From an uncultured Peptococcaceae bacterium (GTDB taxonomy: Bacteria; Bacillota; Desulfitobacteriia; Desulfitobacteriales; Syntrophobotulaceae), in contig CALBJS010000009.1 in NCBI GenBank assembly GCA_937892995.1, forward strand, positions 1-19,650: a DNA stretch of 19,650 nucleotides, in the 5' to 3' direction. The notes under the pieces were generated by a model. The model searched no databases. It worked only from the letters and a program-made list of their open reading frames with translations, and had not been told where the DNA came from. Position numbers and translations under genes: made by a program. This document shows positions 7,206-14,833 of this stretch, piece by piece; position 1 is the stretch's first letter; each line of letters begins with the position of its first letter.

Positions 7206-9842
7206 TCAAGTAAGCACTCCTCTAAAAAAATGTCCTCTGGTAAAGCCTTCAGGATAAAGAATATCCAAATTCTTTATAGCCTCGTCCGTATTTTCCTTGC
7301 TTATTTTGCCCTTAGCAGCCTCAATCCAGAGTTTTTTAAATATTTGCACTGTGTTTTCAACTTGGAACAAAGTGGCCCTTGGTAATTCCAAACGGATACT
7401 TCTTTGCCCTCTATCTGCTATTTTAGCTAGTTCTGTAATAAGATTCAATCTTTTGGCATTGAAGATATGCATCCGGCATTCTCTATCTGTCTCTAGGGGG
7501 AAATGATATGAAAACCGATCCTTAAGGTAATAATCTTTCTTTTGGCATATTCGTCCACATTTCTCTCGCGGACTTCCTTGGCCCTTAGAAAGTAGCGAAC
7601 CGATAAGACAGTATTCGCTTACCATCATTTCCATGTCCCCGAAAACTATGATCTCGGTGTTAGAGGGATAGGAGAAAGTTTTTAATTGCTCTTGACTAAG
7701 TTCGGTGGATAATGCAGCTTTTTTTCCTCCTGCTTCTAAGACCCAAAGCAAGGCCGCTTGATTAAAAACCGGAAAGAAATGATCGGTTTCCCAAGGCCAA
7801 GATGAGTCAATGGATTTTATCAGTTCTATACCGGCTAGGTTAGCAGCCATGACGGTGGGTCTTTTAGGCCACAATGCTATTTCTTTAAGGTCGGATAGTA
7901 TTTTCTCGCTTTGATAGTCATTAATAATCCTCGGTAACCGCCAAATAGCCTCAATACCTTGGTCAGCACAGGACTCTACTGCTTGGTATAATTTTTCCAA
8001 GGAAATCACAGGTTTTATTCTCCAATGCTCTCCACCTATGATTATCCTATCGGCCCCAGCCTTAATAACGGAATCCAGCATTGCTAGATCAGCGATAGCT
8101 ACACTAAGGCTAAAGTTTGCCTCAGCTTTTTGAGTAGCGGACTTACTATGGTTAAAAAAATTAATCGTCTTTTCGTTCCAGTCTTTTACCCGTTCATCAT
8201 AGCTTTTTTTATCCAGGTTGCAAACAGTTATGGTTTTTTCCAAAAGCTTGGCGATGGCCTGGCGACGTAATTCATTAATTTCCCTCACTGGAATGATAAG
8301 ATCATCTTTGAGATCTAATTCTAATTCTCGTAAGGTAAACGGAGTATTTCCCAAGCGTCCCAACTGCTTGTAAAGATAGTTATATTCCAGGGGCCGATGA
8401 ACAGCTTCCTGGGCTGCGGTGAGGGATTCAACCTCGACTTGGAATTCACCATCCCAAACCTCCAGATTAAGCTTCTTTCCGATCCTACCCGCTAGCTTCA
8501 TCCGTAAGGTTCTTTTCCGTTTTTCCTTTCCTTCCTGAAAACTCAGCTTAGCTCTTTCCATTAAATCCTGGTCATAAGTCTTATAGACCATTGCCCCTAC
8601 CTTAGCAGCACCGGAAAAGGCGAGACTGATCTTCTCCCCCGGCAAACCCTGTTTGATAGCCCGGCCTTTAAGATTATAGATTTTATTAACGACAATCCCC
8701 TCGGAATTATATTTGGTTGGAATCTCCAGGCCGTCCCCGTTATTAAGGATATTTTCCAACTGAAGGGTTATTCTATTTTTCTTGGCTTCTACGATCCTTC
8801 CAAGTAATGTACCTCTATTGTTCGGCCGCTGATAGCTCATCATTCCTGAACCCTGATTATTTATAAAATAACCGGTAGTAAATCCTCTATTGAAAATCTG
8901 GATAAGATCTTGTCGATCTTGCCTATCAAGTCTTGGAAGGTGTTGGCTTTGGTTCTCTTGTTCTTGATCCTGCTCTAACTCCAGAGAATCCAAAGTTTTA
9001 CGGTAAATCCTTACTACCGTAGCTACATATTCCGGTCTCTTCATCCGGCCCTCGATCTTTAAGGAGCTTACCCCTATCTTTTGGAGTTGAGCAAGGTTTT
9101 CGGAAAGGTTTAGATCTCGAGGACTTAAAAGGTAGTCCCCCTGCTTCTTACCTGGAATTAAACCCCGACCTTGTTCATCTATTAACTGATAAGCCAATCG
9201 GCAAGGTTGGGCACATCTTCCCCTGTTGCCGCTTCGAGCTCCTATGTAACTTGACATTAGGCATTGTCCTGAATAACTGACACACAGAGCCCCATGTACG
9301 AAAACTTCGACATCGAGTTTTGTTCCTTGAACGATTTTCTCTATCTCTAAAGCAGAAGTCTCCCTAGCCAGTACCACTCTGGAAAAACCCATTTTCTCTA
9401 GTTGCTTCAGCCCCAAACTGTTATTCTGGGTCATCTGGGTACTAGCATGAATCTTCATCTCCGGCAGTACTTCTCTGCTAAAACGAGCCACCCCGATATC
9501 TTGGACGATAAGGGCATCAACCCCAAAGGAATATAGAGCATAAAGATAATCTGCCAACTGTAAAAACTCGCTATCTGCCACCAAGATATTAACCGTCACA
9601 TAGACTTTAACCTGACGTTCATGGGCATAGGTTAGGGCTTTTTTTAACTCCGCAAAATCAAAATTAGAGGCCGAAGCTCTGGCATTAAAGTTTTTCCCTC
9701 CCAGATATACTGCATCAGCCCCATTTTCGACCGCGGCCTTCAAAGCTTCAAAATCCCCGGCCGGTGCCAGAAGTTCCGGAATACGCACCACACGGGGACA
9801 GTTCTTTGCTCTCATTTGTAGCCCTACTTTATCTGATAGCAT
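7206..9842 (-). CDS. large U32-family protein (DUF3656 type), probable RNA-hydroxylation-related enzyme
   Basis: Cytoplasmic protein of 878 residues. The N-terminal TIM-barrel-like U32 domain begins LLAPAGDFEALKAA (24-37) and has the U32 signature EVFVHGALC (179-187). Its cysteines C187, C194, C210 and C214 match the quartet of this family. A DUF3656-type region follows (about 390-540), then a second U32-like half with another quartet (C745, C762, C766, C789). U32 proteins were first called collagenase-like peptidases. Better-studied members (RlhA, TrhP) hydroxylate 23S rRNA or tRNA, probably using an iron-sulfur cluster and prephenate-derived chemistry, so an RNA-modification role is inferred. 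The ATG at 9842 is preceded by AAGGAG at 6 nt. It is the first gene of a pair with mutS2. A glutamine-rich stretch lies at about 290-300. The exact substrate is unknown. Confidence 0.85.
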   Translation of the reverse strand: MLSDKVGLQMRAKNCPRVVRIPELLAPAGDFEALKAAVENGADAVYLGGKNFNARASASNFDFAELKKALTYAHERQVKVYVTVNILVADSEFLQLADYLYALYSFGVDALIVQDIGVARFSREVLPEMKIHASTQMTQNNSLGLKQLEKMGFSRVVLARETSALEIEKIVQGTKLDVEVFVHGALCVSYSGQCLMSSYIGARSGNRGRCAQPCRLAYQLIDEQGRGLIPGKKQGDYLLSPRDLNLSENLAQLQKIGVSSLKIEGRMKRPEYVATVVRIYRKTLDSLELEQDQEQENQSQHLPRLDRQDRQDLIQIFNRGFTTGYFINNQGSGMMSYQRPNNRGTLLGRIVEAKKNRITLQLENILNNGDGLEIPTKYNSEGIVVNKIYNLKGRAIKQGLPGEKISLAFSGAAKVGAMVYKTYDQDLMERAKLSFQEGKEKRKRTLRMKLAGRIGKKLNLEVWDGEFQVEVESLTAAQEAVHRPLEYNYLYKQLGRLGNTPFTLRELELDLKDDLIIPVREINELRRQAIAKLLEKTITVCNLDKKSYDERVKDWNEKTINFFNHSKSATQKAEANFSLSVAIADLAMLDSVIKAGADRIIIGGEHWRIKPVISLEKLYQAVESCADQGIEAIWRLPRIINDYQSEKILSDLKEIALWPKRPTVMAANLAGIELIKSIDSSWPWETDHFFPVFNQAALLWVLEAGGKKAALSTELSQEQLKTFSYPSNTEIIVFGDMEMMVSEYCLIGSLLSKGQGSPREKCGRICQKKDYYLKDRFSYHFPLETDRECRMHIFNAKRLNLITELAKIADRGQRSIRLELPRATLFQVENTVQIFKKLWIEAAKGKISKENTDEAIKNLDILYPEGFTRGHFFRGVLT

Positions 9843-9967
9843 TATTTACTCCTTAGACTTTTTACTTAAGATTCTCTCTTGCCAAATATTTGCGTTATAT
9901 AAGGACTTACCATAATTATCGAGAATAGCGATTTCTTACTACACTCCATTATTTAGAGATACTGACC

Positions 9968-10876
9968 CTAACTACCCAATACCCTAAGAATAGTCGGCGT
10001 AACCTCAGTAATACTTTTCATTTTTGGCCACTTAAAACCAAAATTCGACCAACAAACCGCCGGTACCTTATTTAGAGTATGAGTCGCAATCGAAAGGTCT
10101 TCAATATTGCCATGGTCGCTTGTTAAAATTAAAGCCATTTTGTGTTCCGAAGAATTAACAGCTTCTGCTTTAGAGAGATAACCCCCTAAGAATTCATCCA
10201 AACTCTCGATAACTTTGACAGCCTTTGCCAAATCACGTTTATGCCCCCGAATATCGGTCTGAAAGTATTCAAAAAGAGTAAAGTCATGTTCCAAGCTAAT
10301 TTGAGCTAAATTTTTTCCTGCAAGGCAAGGTTTGACCAAAGGGACATCTTCCCCTCTTTTACGAAAAATTTCATTGGTAATATCCTGATAGACAGCCTTA
10401 CCTTCAAGTAAATCTTCTCGCCGTCTTAATCTTACTCCTCCTGCTAAAGTGCAGAGGGTTGAAGCGGAATGTTTTTTTGTCCCGTCTGTTACCATCTCTT
10501 CGTAACCTTTAGTGAAAGCATTAGCAAAAGTTACCTTCTTGCCTTTATCCGCAAGTTGTTTAAATATGCTATGCTTCTTGATTATATCTTTTAGTTTTTT
10601 ATTAGGATAAGCATTCAAATGATATCCTAATAACTTCGCAGCATTTACCCCTGTCCATAAAGTAGTCTGCCCTGTGGCACTCTGGGGAATACCATTCGTC
10701 TCAAGAGTAGCAACCAAGGAGTATAAACGGCTATTATTATATTCAATTTCGCTATCCCCCCAAAGGAAATGTCCTCCTAAAAGCCTATCAAAATGCGGGG
10801 TCTGTGCAAACATCACAGGATTATTCTCCTCAGAACCCATCCCAAGCCCATCAACAAATATCATCGTAAAATGCAT
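9968..10876 (-). CDS. alkaline-phosphatase-superfamily metalloenzyme (phosphomutase-like)
   Basis: Protein of 302 residues with the metal-site pattern of the phosphopentomutase/cofactor-independent phosphoglycerate mutase group: D9 in FVDGLGMG, a Ser/Thr nucleophile region SATGQTTLWTG (66-76), D208-x3-H212, the TSDHGN pair D254/H255 and H266 in ATHT. These would bind two metal ions, usually Mn or Zn. At 302 residues it is shorter than phosphopentomutase (about 390) and iPGM (about 510), so a specific mutase assignment is not supported. Phosphatase or phosphodiesterase activity is possible. The start is ATG with GGAGG 7 nt upstream. It lies 125 bp before the U32 gene on the same strand with no clear terminator between them, so read-through is possible. 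No signal peptide is seen, so it should be cytoplasmic. Confidence 0.8.
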   Translation of the reverse strand: MHFTMIFVDGLGMGSEENNPVMFAQTPHFDRLLGGHFLWGDSEIEYNNSRLYSLVATLETNGIPQSATGQTTLWTGVNAAKLLGYHLNAYPNKKLKDIIKKHSIFKQLADKGKKVTFANAFTKGYEEMVTDGTKKHSASTLCTLAGGVRLRRREDLLEGKAVYQDITNEIFRKRGEDVPLVKPCLAGKNLAQISLEHDFTLFEYFQTDIRGHKRDLAKAVKVIESLDEFLGGYLSKAEAVNSSEHKMALILTSDHGNIEDLSIATHTLNKVPAVCWSNFGFKWPKMKSITEVTPTILRVLGS

Positions 10877-11041
10877 ACTTCAGCCTCCGAGAAAGTTAGA
10901 AAAAGCTTTCTTTTATCAATTTAGTAAGCTTTTATAAAACACTCTATATTTATCTTACACCAAAAATACTGTTCCTTGTAGGTTTTAACCCCTAGAAAAA
11001 TTATTAATTACTAAAACTTTCAAAATATTACCCTCAAGAAA

Positions 11042-11070
11042 TTGACTAATCGGAACCATAATGATATGAA
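11042..11070 (+). promoter_or_regulatory. candidate promoter of the CRP/FNR-type gene
   Basis: TTGACT (11042-11047), 17-nt spacer, TATGAA (11065-11070). An alternative is the extended -10 TGCTATACT at 11087-11095. This lies in the 300-bp divergent region 10877-11176, which otherwise holds only AT-rich DNA and a tandem TACGCATT pair (11103-11118). I found no convincing FNR-, CRP- or dehalobox-type palindrome here. Confidence 0.35.
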
Positions 11071-11176
11071 TTATATATACAACTTATGCTATACTTTTCT
11101 TATACGCATTTACGCATTTTACAAAAAATATATAACAACCGAATAGAAGCATTATCAGGGTAAGGAGGCGAATAAG

Positions 11177-11890
11177 TTGGATAGTTTTGATTCTCCTTGG
11201 ATTAAGGTAAAAGAAGACAAGATCGGTAGTAAACTAATCCTTAAGAAAATAGGAATGCCTGCATCATTTAAACCCTCAGAAATGATTTATTTTCAAGGTG
11301 AACTGAGTAATAATTTCTATTATTTGCAAGAAGGCAGAGTTAAAGTATTTCTACTAGAAGAAGATGGAACAGAGAAAACCTTTTCCATTCATGAACCAGG
11401 ATGTTTCTTCGGAGAAGCTTCCGCTATCGACCAATTACCAAGACCCTGCAATGCTTGTGCCCTAACCCCCACAAAATTAATTGTTTTATCTCCCTCAGAT
11501 CTGGTACTTCTTATGCAACTCGATTCAGAATTTTTCTACGGTATTTTACAGTCCTTAACACGAAAAATTCGGATGCTAACCTGCCAGGTATCGAACATCG
11601 TCTTTCTCGGAGCCGAACAAAGAATTGCTTATTTATTATTAAAATTTGCAGCAGATTTCGGCATCGCCACGAATGAAGGAATCAAGCTTTCCATTAGCTT
11701 TACCGATCAAGATCTCTCAGGAATTGTAGGCAATTCTCGGGTTACGGTAACTAAGACTCTTAATACCTTTAAAAGAGAAGGCTTAATAAAAAAGAAATAT
11801 CGTAATATCACTATCCTAAATCAAATGGGTCTTTTAGAATATCTTTATCCTGATTATGAAAGTAGGGTGAAGAAACTTAAAACATTATAA
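11177..11890 (+). CDS. CRP/FNR-family transcriptional regulator
   Basis: One-component regulator of 237 residues. The N-terminal cyclic-nucleotide-binding-type beta barrel spans about 20-115, with the family pattern YLQEGRVKVFLLEEDG (49-64) and PGCFFGE (74-80). A dimerisation helix follows (about 117-150) and a winged helix-turn-helix at about 172-215, with recognition helix near SRVTVTKTLNTFKREG (187-202). The layout is like CprK and other Firmicute members. Four cysteines are present (C76, C91, C94, C136). C91 and C94 form a CxxC inside the sensor barrel, but the N-terminal Fe-S cluster cysteines of FNR are absent. The effector is unknown. The TTG start is supported by AAGGAGG 8 nt upstream. 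The neighbouring ketopantoate reductase has its own 220-bp upstream region, so it is not clearly an operon partner. Confidence 0.9.
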   Translation: MDSFDSPWIKVKEDKIGSKLILKKIGMPASFKPSEMIYFQGELSNNFYYLQEGRVKVFLLEEDGTEKTFSIHEPGCFFGEASAIDQLPRPCNACALTPTKLIVLSPSDLVLLMQLDSEFFYGILQSLTRKIRMLTCQVSNIVFLGAEQRIAYLLLKFAADFGIATNEGIKLSISFTDQDLSGIVGNSRVTVTKTLNTFKREGLIKKKYRNITILNQMGLLEYLYPDYESRVKKLKTL

Positions 11891-11939
11891 GTAATTTTTT
11901 AGATTTTTTTCTACACTTTTTTAATACTCTGGTTTAAGT

Positions 11940-12014
11940 TAACTCATGGCATTTTCTCGACGATGTTTTTATTGTTAAAAAACATTTGTAAGAATTTGCG
12001 ATGAGTTATTTTTT
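11940..12014 (+). terminator. two-tier hairpin with T tract after the CRP/FNR gene
   Basis: Outer arms TAACTCATGGC (from 11940) and GCGATGAGTTA (to 12008) pair with one mismatch. They enclose an inner 8-bp stem ATGTTTTT (11963-11970) with AAAAACAT (11978-11985). Six T residues follow at once (12009-12014). This fits a terminator of the regulator gene. Its size and its position 100 bp before the next gene would also allow an attenuator-like leader. Beyond it, up to 12100, the DNA is AT-rich with no clear promoter. Confidence 0.5.
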
Positions 12015-12113
12015 AAAGCTTTGCTTAATTGTTGTATAGTTAACATTTATTTATTTTAATTTATTAGATAATCAAGACATGATAGATTAATTATTTTAAT
12101 AGGAGTGAGGACT

Positions 12114-13055
12114 TTGAAAATTGCAGTAATTGGAGCAGGTGCTATGGGAAGTCTCTTTGGAGGCCTTCTGGCAGATGTCTGCGAAGTCTGCCTTTATAGT
12201 ACTAATACCAAATATGTAGAAAATGTAGAAAAACACGGTCTAATCATGACTCAGGGTTCAAAAAAGAAGATTGTCAAGGCCAGAGCGACTAACAATCCGG
12301 AAGAAATCGGTGAACACGATGTAGCCCTTATTTATGTCAAATATACAGGGACCCGTAAAGCGATTCAAGATGCTTTAGTAAGCTGTATCAAAGAAAGCAC
12401 TATCGTCCTATCCCTTCAAAATGGAATTGGCAATGTAGACATTATTAGAGAATATGTCCCCGAGGATCAGATCGTCTATGGATTTAGCACCTTGACCAGT
12501 GATACTAAGTCTCCCGGGCATATTGAGATGACTACGCTAAAAAAGGTGGGCACCCATATGTGGCCCTTGAATAATATCGTCACCCCTAAACTTCAGGAAC
12601 TAGCCGACTTAATGAATAAAGTAGGCTTAAATACTGAAATCACTGAAGATATCGATGAGCAAATATGGCATAAACTTATGGTCAATACCTCTCAAAATAC
12701 GCTTTGTGCAGTTTTGAAGCTAAATGTCAGTGATTTAATGAATACCCCGGGGTCTTATGAAATGGCTAAGCAAATCATTTATGAAGTAGCAGATGTTGCC
12801 AAGGCCAAAGGAATTAATACCAATAGAGAAAAAGCTTTAAAACATGTCATGAAAGTCTCTAGTTCTGTTCCTGGCCATGTACCTTCTATGGTCCTAGATA
12901 TCCTCAATAAAAAGAAAACAGAAATTGGCTGTCTCAACGAAGCGGTCGTCGCTGAAGGCCAAAGACTAGGTATCCCCACCCCAATGGTTGAAAATGCCGC
13001 GAGAATGATCCGAGCTATTGAGGAAAATTATAATAGTCTGATTGAGCATCATTAA
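12114..13055 (+). CDS. panE: 2-dehydropantoate 2-reductase
   Basis: NADPH-dependent reduction of ketopantoate to pantoate, a step of pantothenate/CoA synthesis, in the cytoplasm. The 313 residues show a Rossmann glycine motif GAGAMG (7-12), LQNGIGN (101-107), Lys76, the catalytic KLMVNTSQN segment with Lys187 and Asn191, and Glu270 in KTEIG. All match the ketopantoate reductase family. The frame is open to a GTG at 12105, but that GTG is part of the ribosome binding site AGGAGTGAGG. The TTG at 12114, 8 nt after AGGAG, gives the standard N-terminus MKIAVIGAGAMG. No other pantothenate gene is nearby, and this fold family includes enzymes acting on other 2-keto acids, so the substrate is likely but not certain. 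Confidence 0.85.
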   Translation: MKIAVIGAGAMGSLFGGLLADVCEVCLYSTNTKYVENVEKHGLIMTQGSKKKIVKARATNNPEEIGEHDVALIYVKYTGTRKAIQDALVSCIKESTIVLSLQNGIGNVDIIREYVPEDQIVYGFSTLTSDTKSPGHIEMTTLKKVGTHMWPLNNIVTPKLQELADLMNKVGLNTEITEDIDEQIWHKLMVNTSQNTLCAVLKLNVSDLMNTPGSYEMAKQIIYEVADVAKAKGINTNREKALKHVMKVSSSVPGHVPSMVLDILNKKKTEIGCLNEAVVAEGQRLGIPTPMVENAARMIRAIEENYNSLIEHH

Positions 13056-13076
13056 GTAATAGCCGCCTTTTATATA

Positions 13077-13116
13077 AATAACCTCTCTCCTAATATGGGA
13101 TGAGAGGTTATTATTT
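13077..13116. terminator. bidirectional terminator between panE and the LuxR gene
   Basis: Eleven-bp perfect stem AATAACCTCTC (13077-13087) with GAGAGGTTATT (13102-13112), extendable inward with a bulge. T-rich sequence follows on both strands (TATTTT on plus, TTTATAT on minus). The right arm overlaps the stop codon of the minus-strand LuxR gene, so one hairpin serves the two convergent genes. Confidence 0.75.
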
Positions 13117-14727
13117 TAGCTCTCTCCCCTTCTTTTTCAACATGGTCACGAACTTAAGCAAATCTTCTCTGGAGGCAACGTTAAGCTTCATATAAATCCG
13201 CTTGTTATGGGTTTTAATCGTGTTAATGCTCAGGCACAAGATCTGGGTTATTTCTTTAGCGGTATGCCCTTGGACGTAAAGATCGAAGACAGCCCGTTCT
13301 GCGGGAGAAAGAGTTTTCGTATTCTTTATAAATTCATCAAATACTGTGTCGGGCAAGTCCGCTGTCGGTTTTTGTGGAAGCCTTTTACCGCTTAGGGATA
13401 GAAATTCTATAAGATCATCGATTTCCGGTATTCTTGTTTTAGGCGGATTTTTTAAATTATCTGATTTGATAATAGCTAAACCTTGAACAAAAGGTTTCAA
13501 ATAATGTTTACTAATAAAGAAGGAAATAACAATGCCAATAACCATCAATAGTAGACATAAGAGAGCTAATTGTAGATTAAGTCGTGAAATTGAAAGAGCA
13601 AGATCTTGTTGGGGCACCATTAAAGCTACCGCCCATTTTTGGTCGGCAAAGGGCGAACCCTTCGGATATAACTGCACAGGCTCATGAAATCCAGCAAAAG
13701 AAGCATCATTTTCCTGGCTATAGGAATTAAAATTCTTCCGGCTCTCAGTAATATGTAGAGATTGGTTGGTTAACCCACTGTTTAAGGCCTGGTACCTCCC
13801 TGCAAACAAGGCTTCAGAAGGATTTAACGTGCTGTCTTTTAGAGGTGATAACATGCAAAAAATGCGATCACAGATCGTATTATTCGGCATATAGGCAAGC
13901 TTAAAAAGCATCGCACTCACTTCAAAGCCACACACTCCAAAGGCATTACCCCTGGAATCAATTAAAGGGACAGAGCAAAACATCGCTTCCTCGCTGGTGC
14001 CCGGTAAGGTGAGCACCGAACTCCAATAATAAAGACGAGACAAGGGCAGCTTTTTCTTAGCCGCTTGCTCCATCGGTATTCTATAGTAGGGTGCATCCCT
14101 CACATCAAATTCCATTGCCCATTGAGCATGAAGAGGTAGGGAGTTTTTGCGGGCAATATTAGGAAAGCCGCGTAAGACTAAGATTGTCGGTGAAGATGAG
14201 CTGATAATATTGGGTTCCATATTTTTTATAAATAAGCCTGCTCTGGAGTTTTCGGCATCTTCTAAAGCTGCATTTACGGTTGTGTCTAGAATCAGGAAGA
14301 CACCGCTAGTCTTCGTCTTTTGCAAAGAAAACAACAAACGTTCATATTCGTTGCCGATTAAATCCTCTAAAAGTTCCGGACGACCTGACAAATCCGTAAC
14401 TTTCAGACCCTTTTTGTTGAGATTCTTTTCAAGACTCTCGGCCAATCCCCTTGAGAAGTCAACTGTATGAACGGAAAGACCCCCGAATTGCTCCGAAAGA
14501 TTCCGGCTTAGGTGAGAGAGTTCACTTTGAACTAATTTTTTGTTTTCATCTAAACCTGCCGTAAAAGTACCGGTAAGCAAAAGAATCATAAAGATACCTA
14601 GAATCATTGTAAAAACAAGCACTACTAAAAACAAAAAGAGTCTAAGATTCATTGAAATACCCGAGGTGCTTGCCTTTTTGAATTCTTGCTTGATAACACT
14701 AAATTTATTTAGTACATTTGATTCCAA
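13111..14727 (-). CDS. membrane-spanning LuxR-family regulator with extracellular dCache-like sensor
   Basis: Protein of 538 residues that appears to be a one-component transmembrane regulator. Residue numbers here count from the upstream GTG at 14736; subtract three for the chosen start. A first membrane helix (31-55) is followed by a large extracellular region (56-385) with dCache-like patterns: SGVFLILD (144-151), YYWSSV (236-241), FCSVPLIDSRGNAFGVCGFE (253-272) and WAVALMVP (368-375). A second helix (387-409) leads to a short HAMP-like linker (410-450) and a C-terminal GerE/LuxR helix-turn-helix (475-535) with TLSPAERAVFDL and INTIKTHNKRIY. There is no histidine kinase or receiver domain. 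The chosen TTG at 14727 has AGGTGA 5 nt upstream, while the GTG at 14736 has no good ribosome binding site. It lies 106 bp downstream of the solute-binding lipoprotein, which is a probable sensing partner. Signal and targets are unknown. Confidence 0.85.
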   Translation of the reverse strand: MESNVLNKFSVIKQEFKKASTSGISMNLRLFLFLVVLVFTMILGIFMILLLTGTFTAGLDENKKLVQSELSHLSRNLSEQFGGLSVHTVDFSRGLAESLEKNLNKKGLKVTDLSGRPELLEDLIGNEYERLLFSLQKTKTSGVFLILDTTVNAALEDAENSRAGLFIKNMEPNIISSSSPTILVLRGFPNIARKNSLPLHAQWAMEFDVRDAPYYRIPMEQAAKKKLPLSRLYYWSSVLTLPGTSEEAMFCSVPLIDSRGNAFGVCGFEVSAMLFKLAYMPNNTICDRIFCMLSPLKDSTLNPSEALFAGRYQALNSGLTNQSLHITESRKNFNSYSQENDASFAGFHEPVQLYPKGSPFADQKWAVALMVPQQDLALSISRLNLQLALLCLLLMVIGIVISFFISKHYLKPFVQGLAIIKSDNLKNPPKTRIPEIDDLIEFLSLSGKRLPQKPTADLPDTVFDEFIKNTKTLSPAERAVFDLYVQGHTAKEITQILCLSINTIKTHNKRIYMKLNVASREDLLKFVTMLKKKGRELK

Positions 14728-14833
14728 TTTATTCACCTAATCCATACGCCGCAAACTTCCTGATTCTATAGGCAACCTATTATTCCGAAATAACATGTGT
14801 TCCTTCTTTACTGACCCTCTAAGGCTTGAAAGC

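Noticed and set aside
11103..11118. Tandem TACGCATT pair upstream of the CRP/FNR gene as an operator
   Set aside because: A direct rather than inverted repeat, only two copies, no match to a known site.
12086..12100. ATTAA-N5-TTAAT palindrome before panE as a CRP/FNR (dehalobox-like) operator
   Set aside because: Half-site orientation and spacing do not match TTAAT-N4-ATTAA, and such AT-rich palindromes are expected by chance here.
14147..14470. Plus-strand open frame opposite the LuxR gene
   Set aside because: Antisense to the sensor domain, with no ribosome binding site or recognisable protein features.
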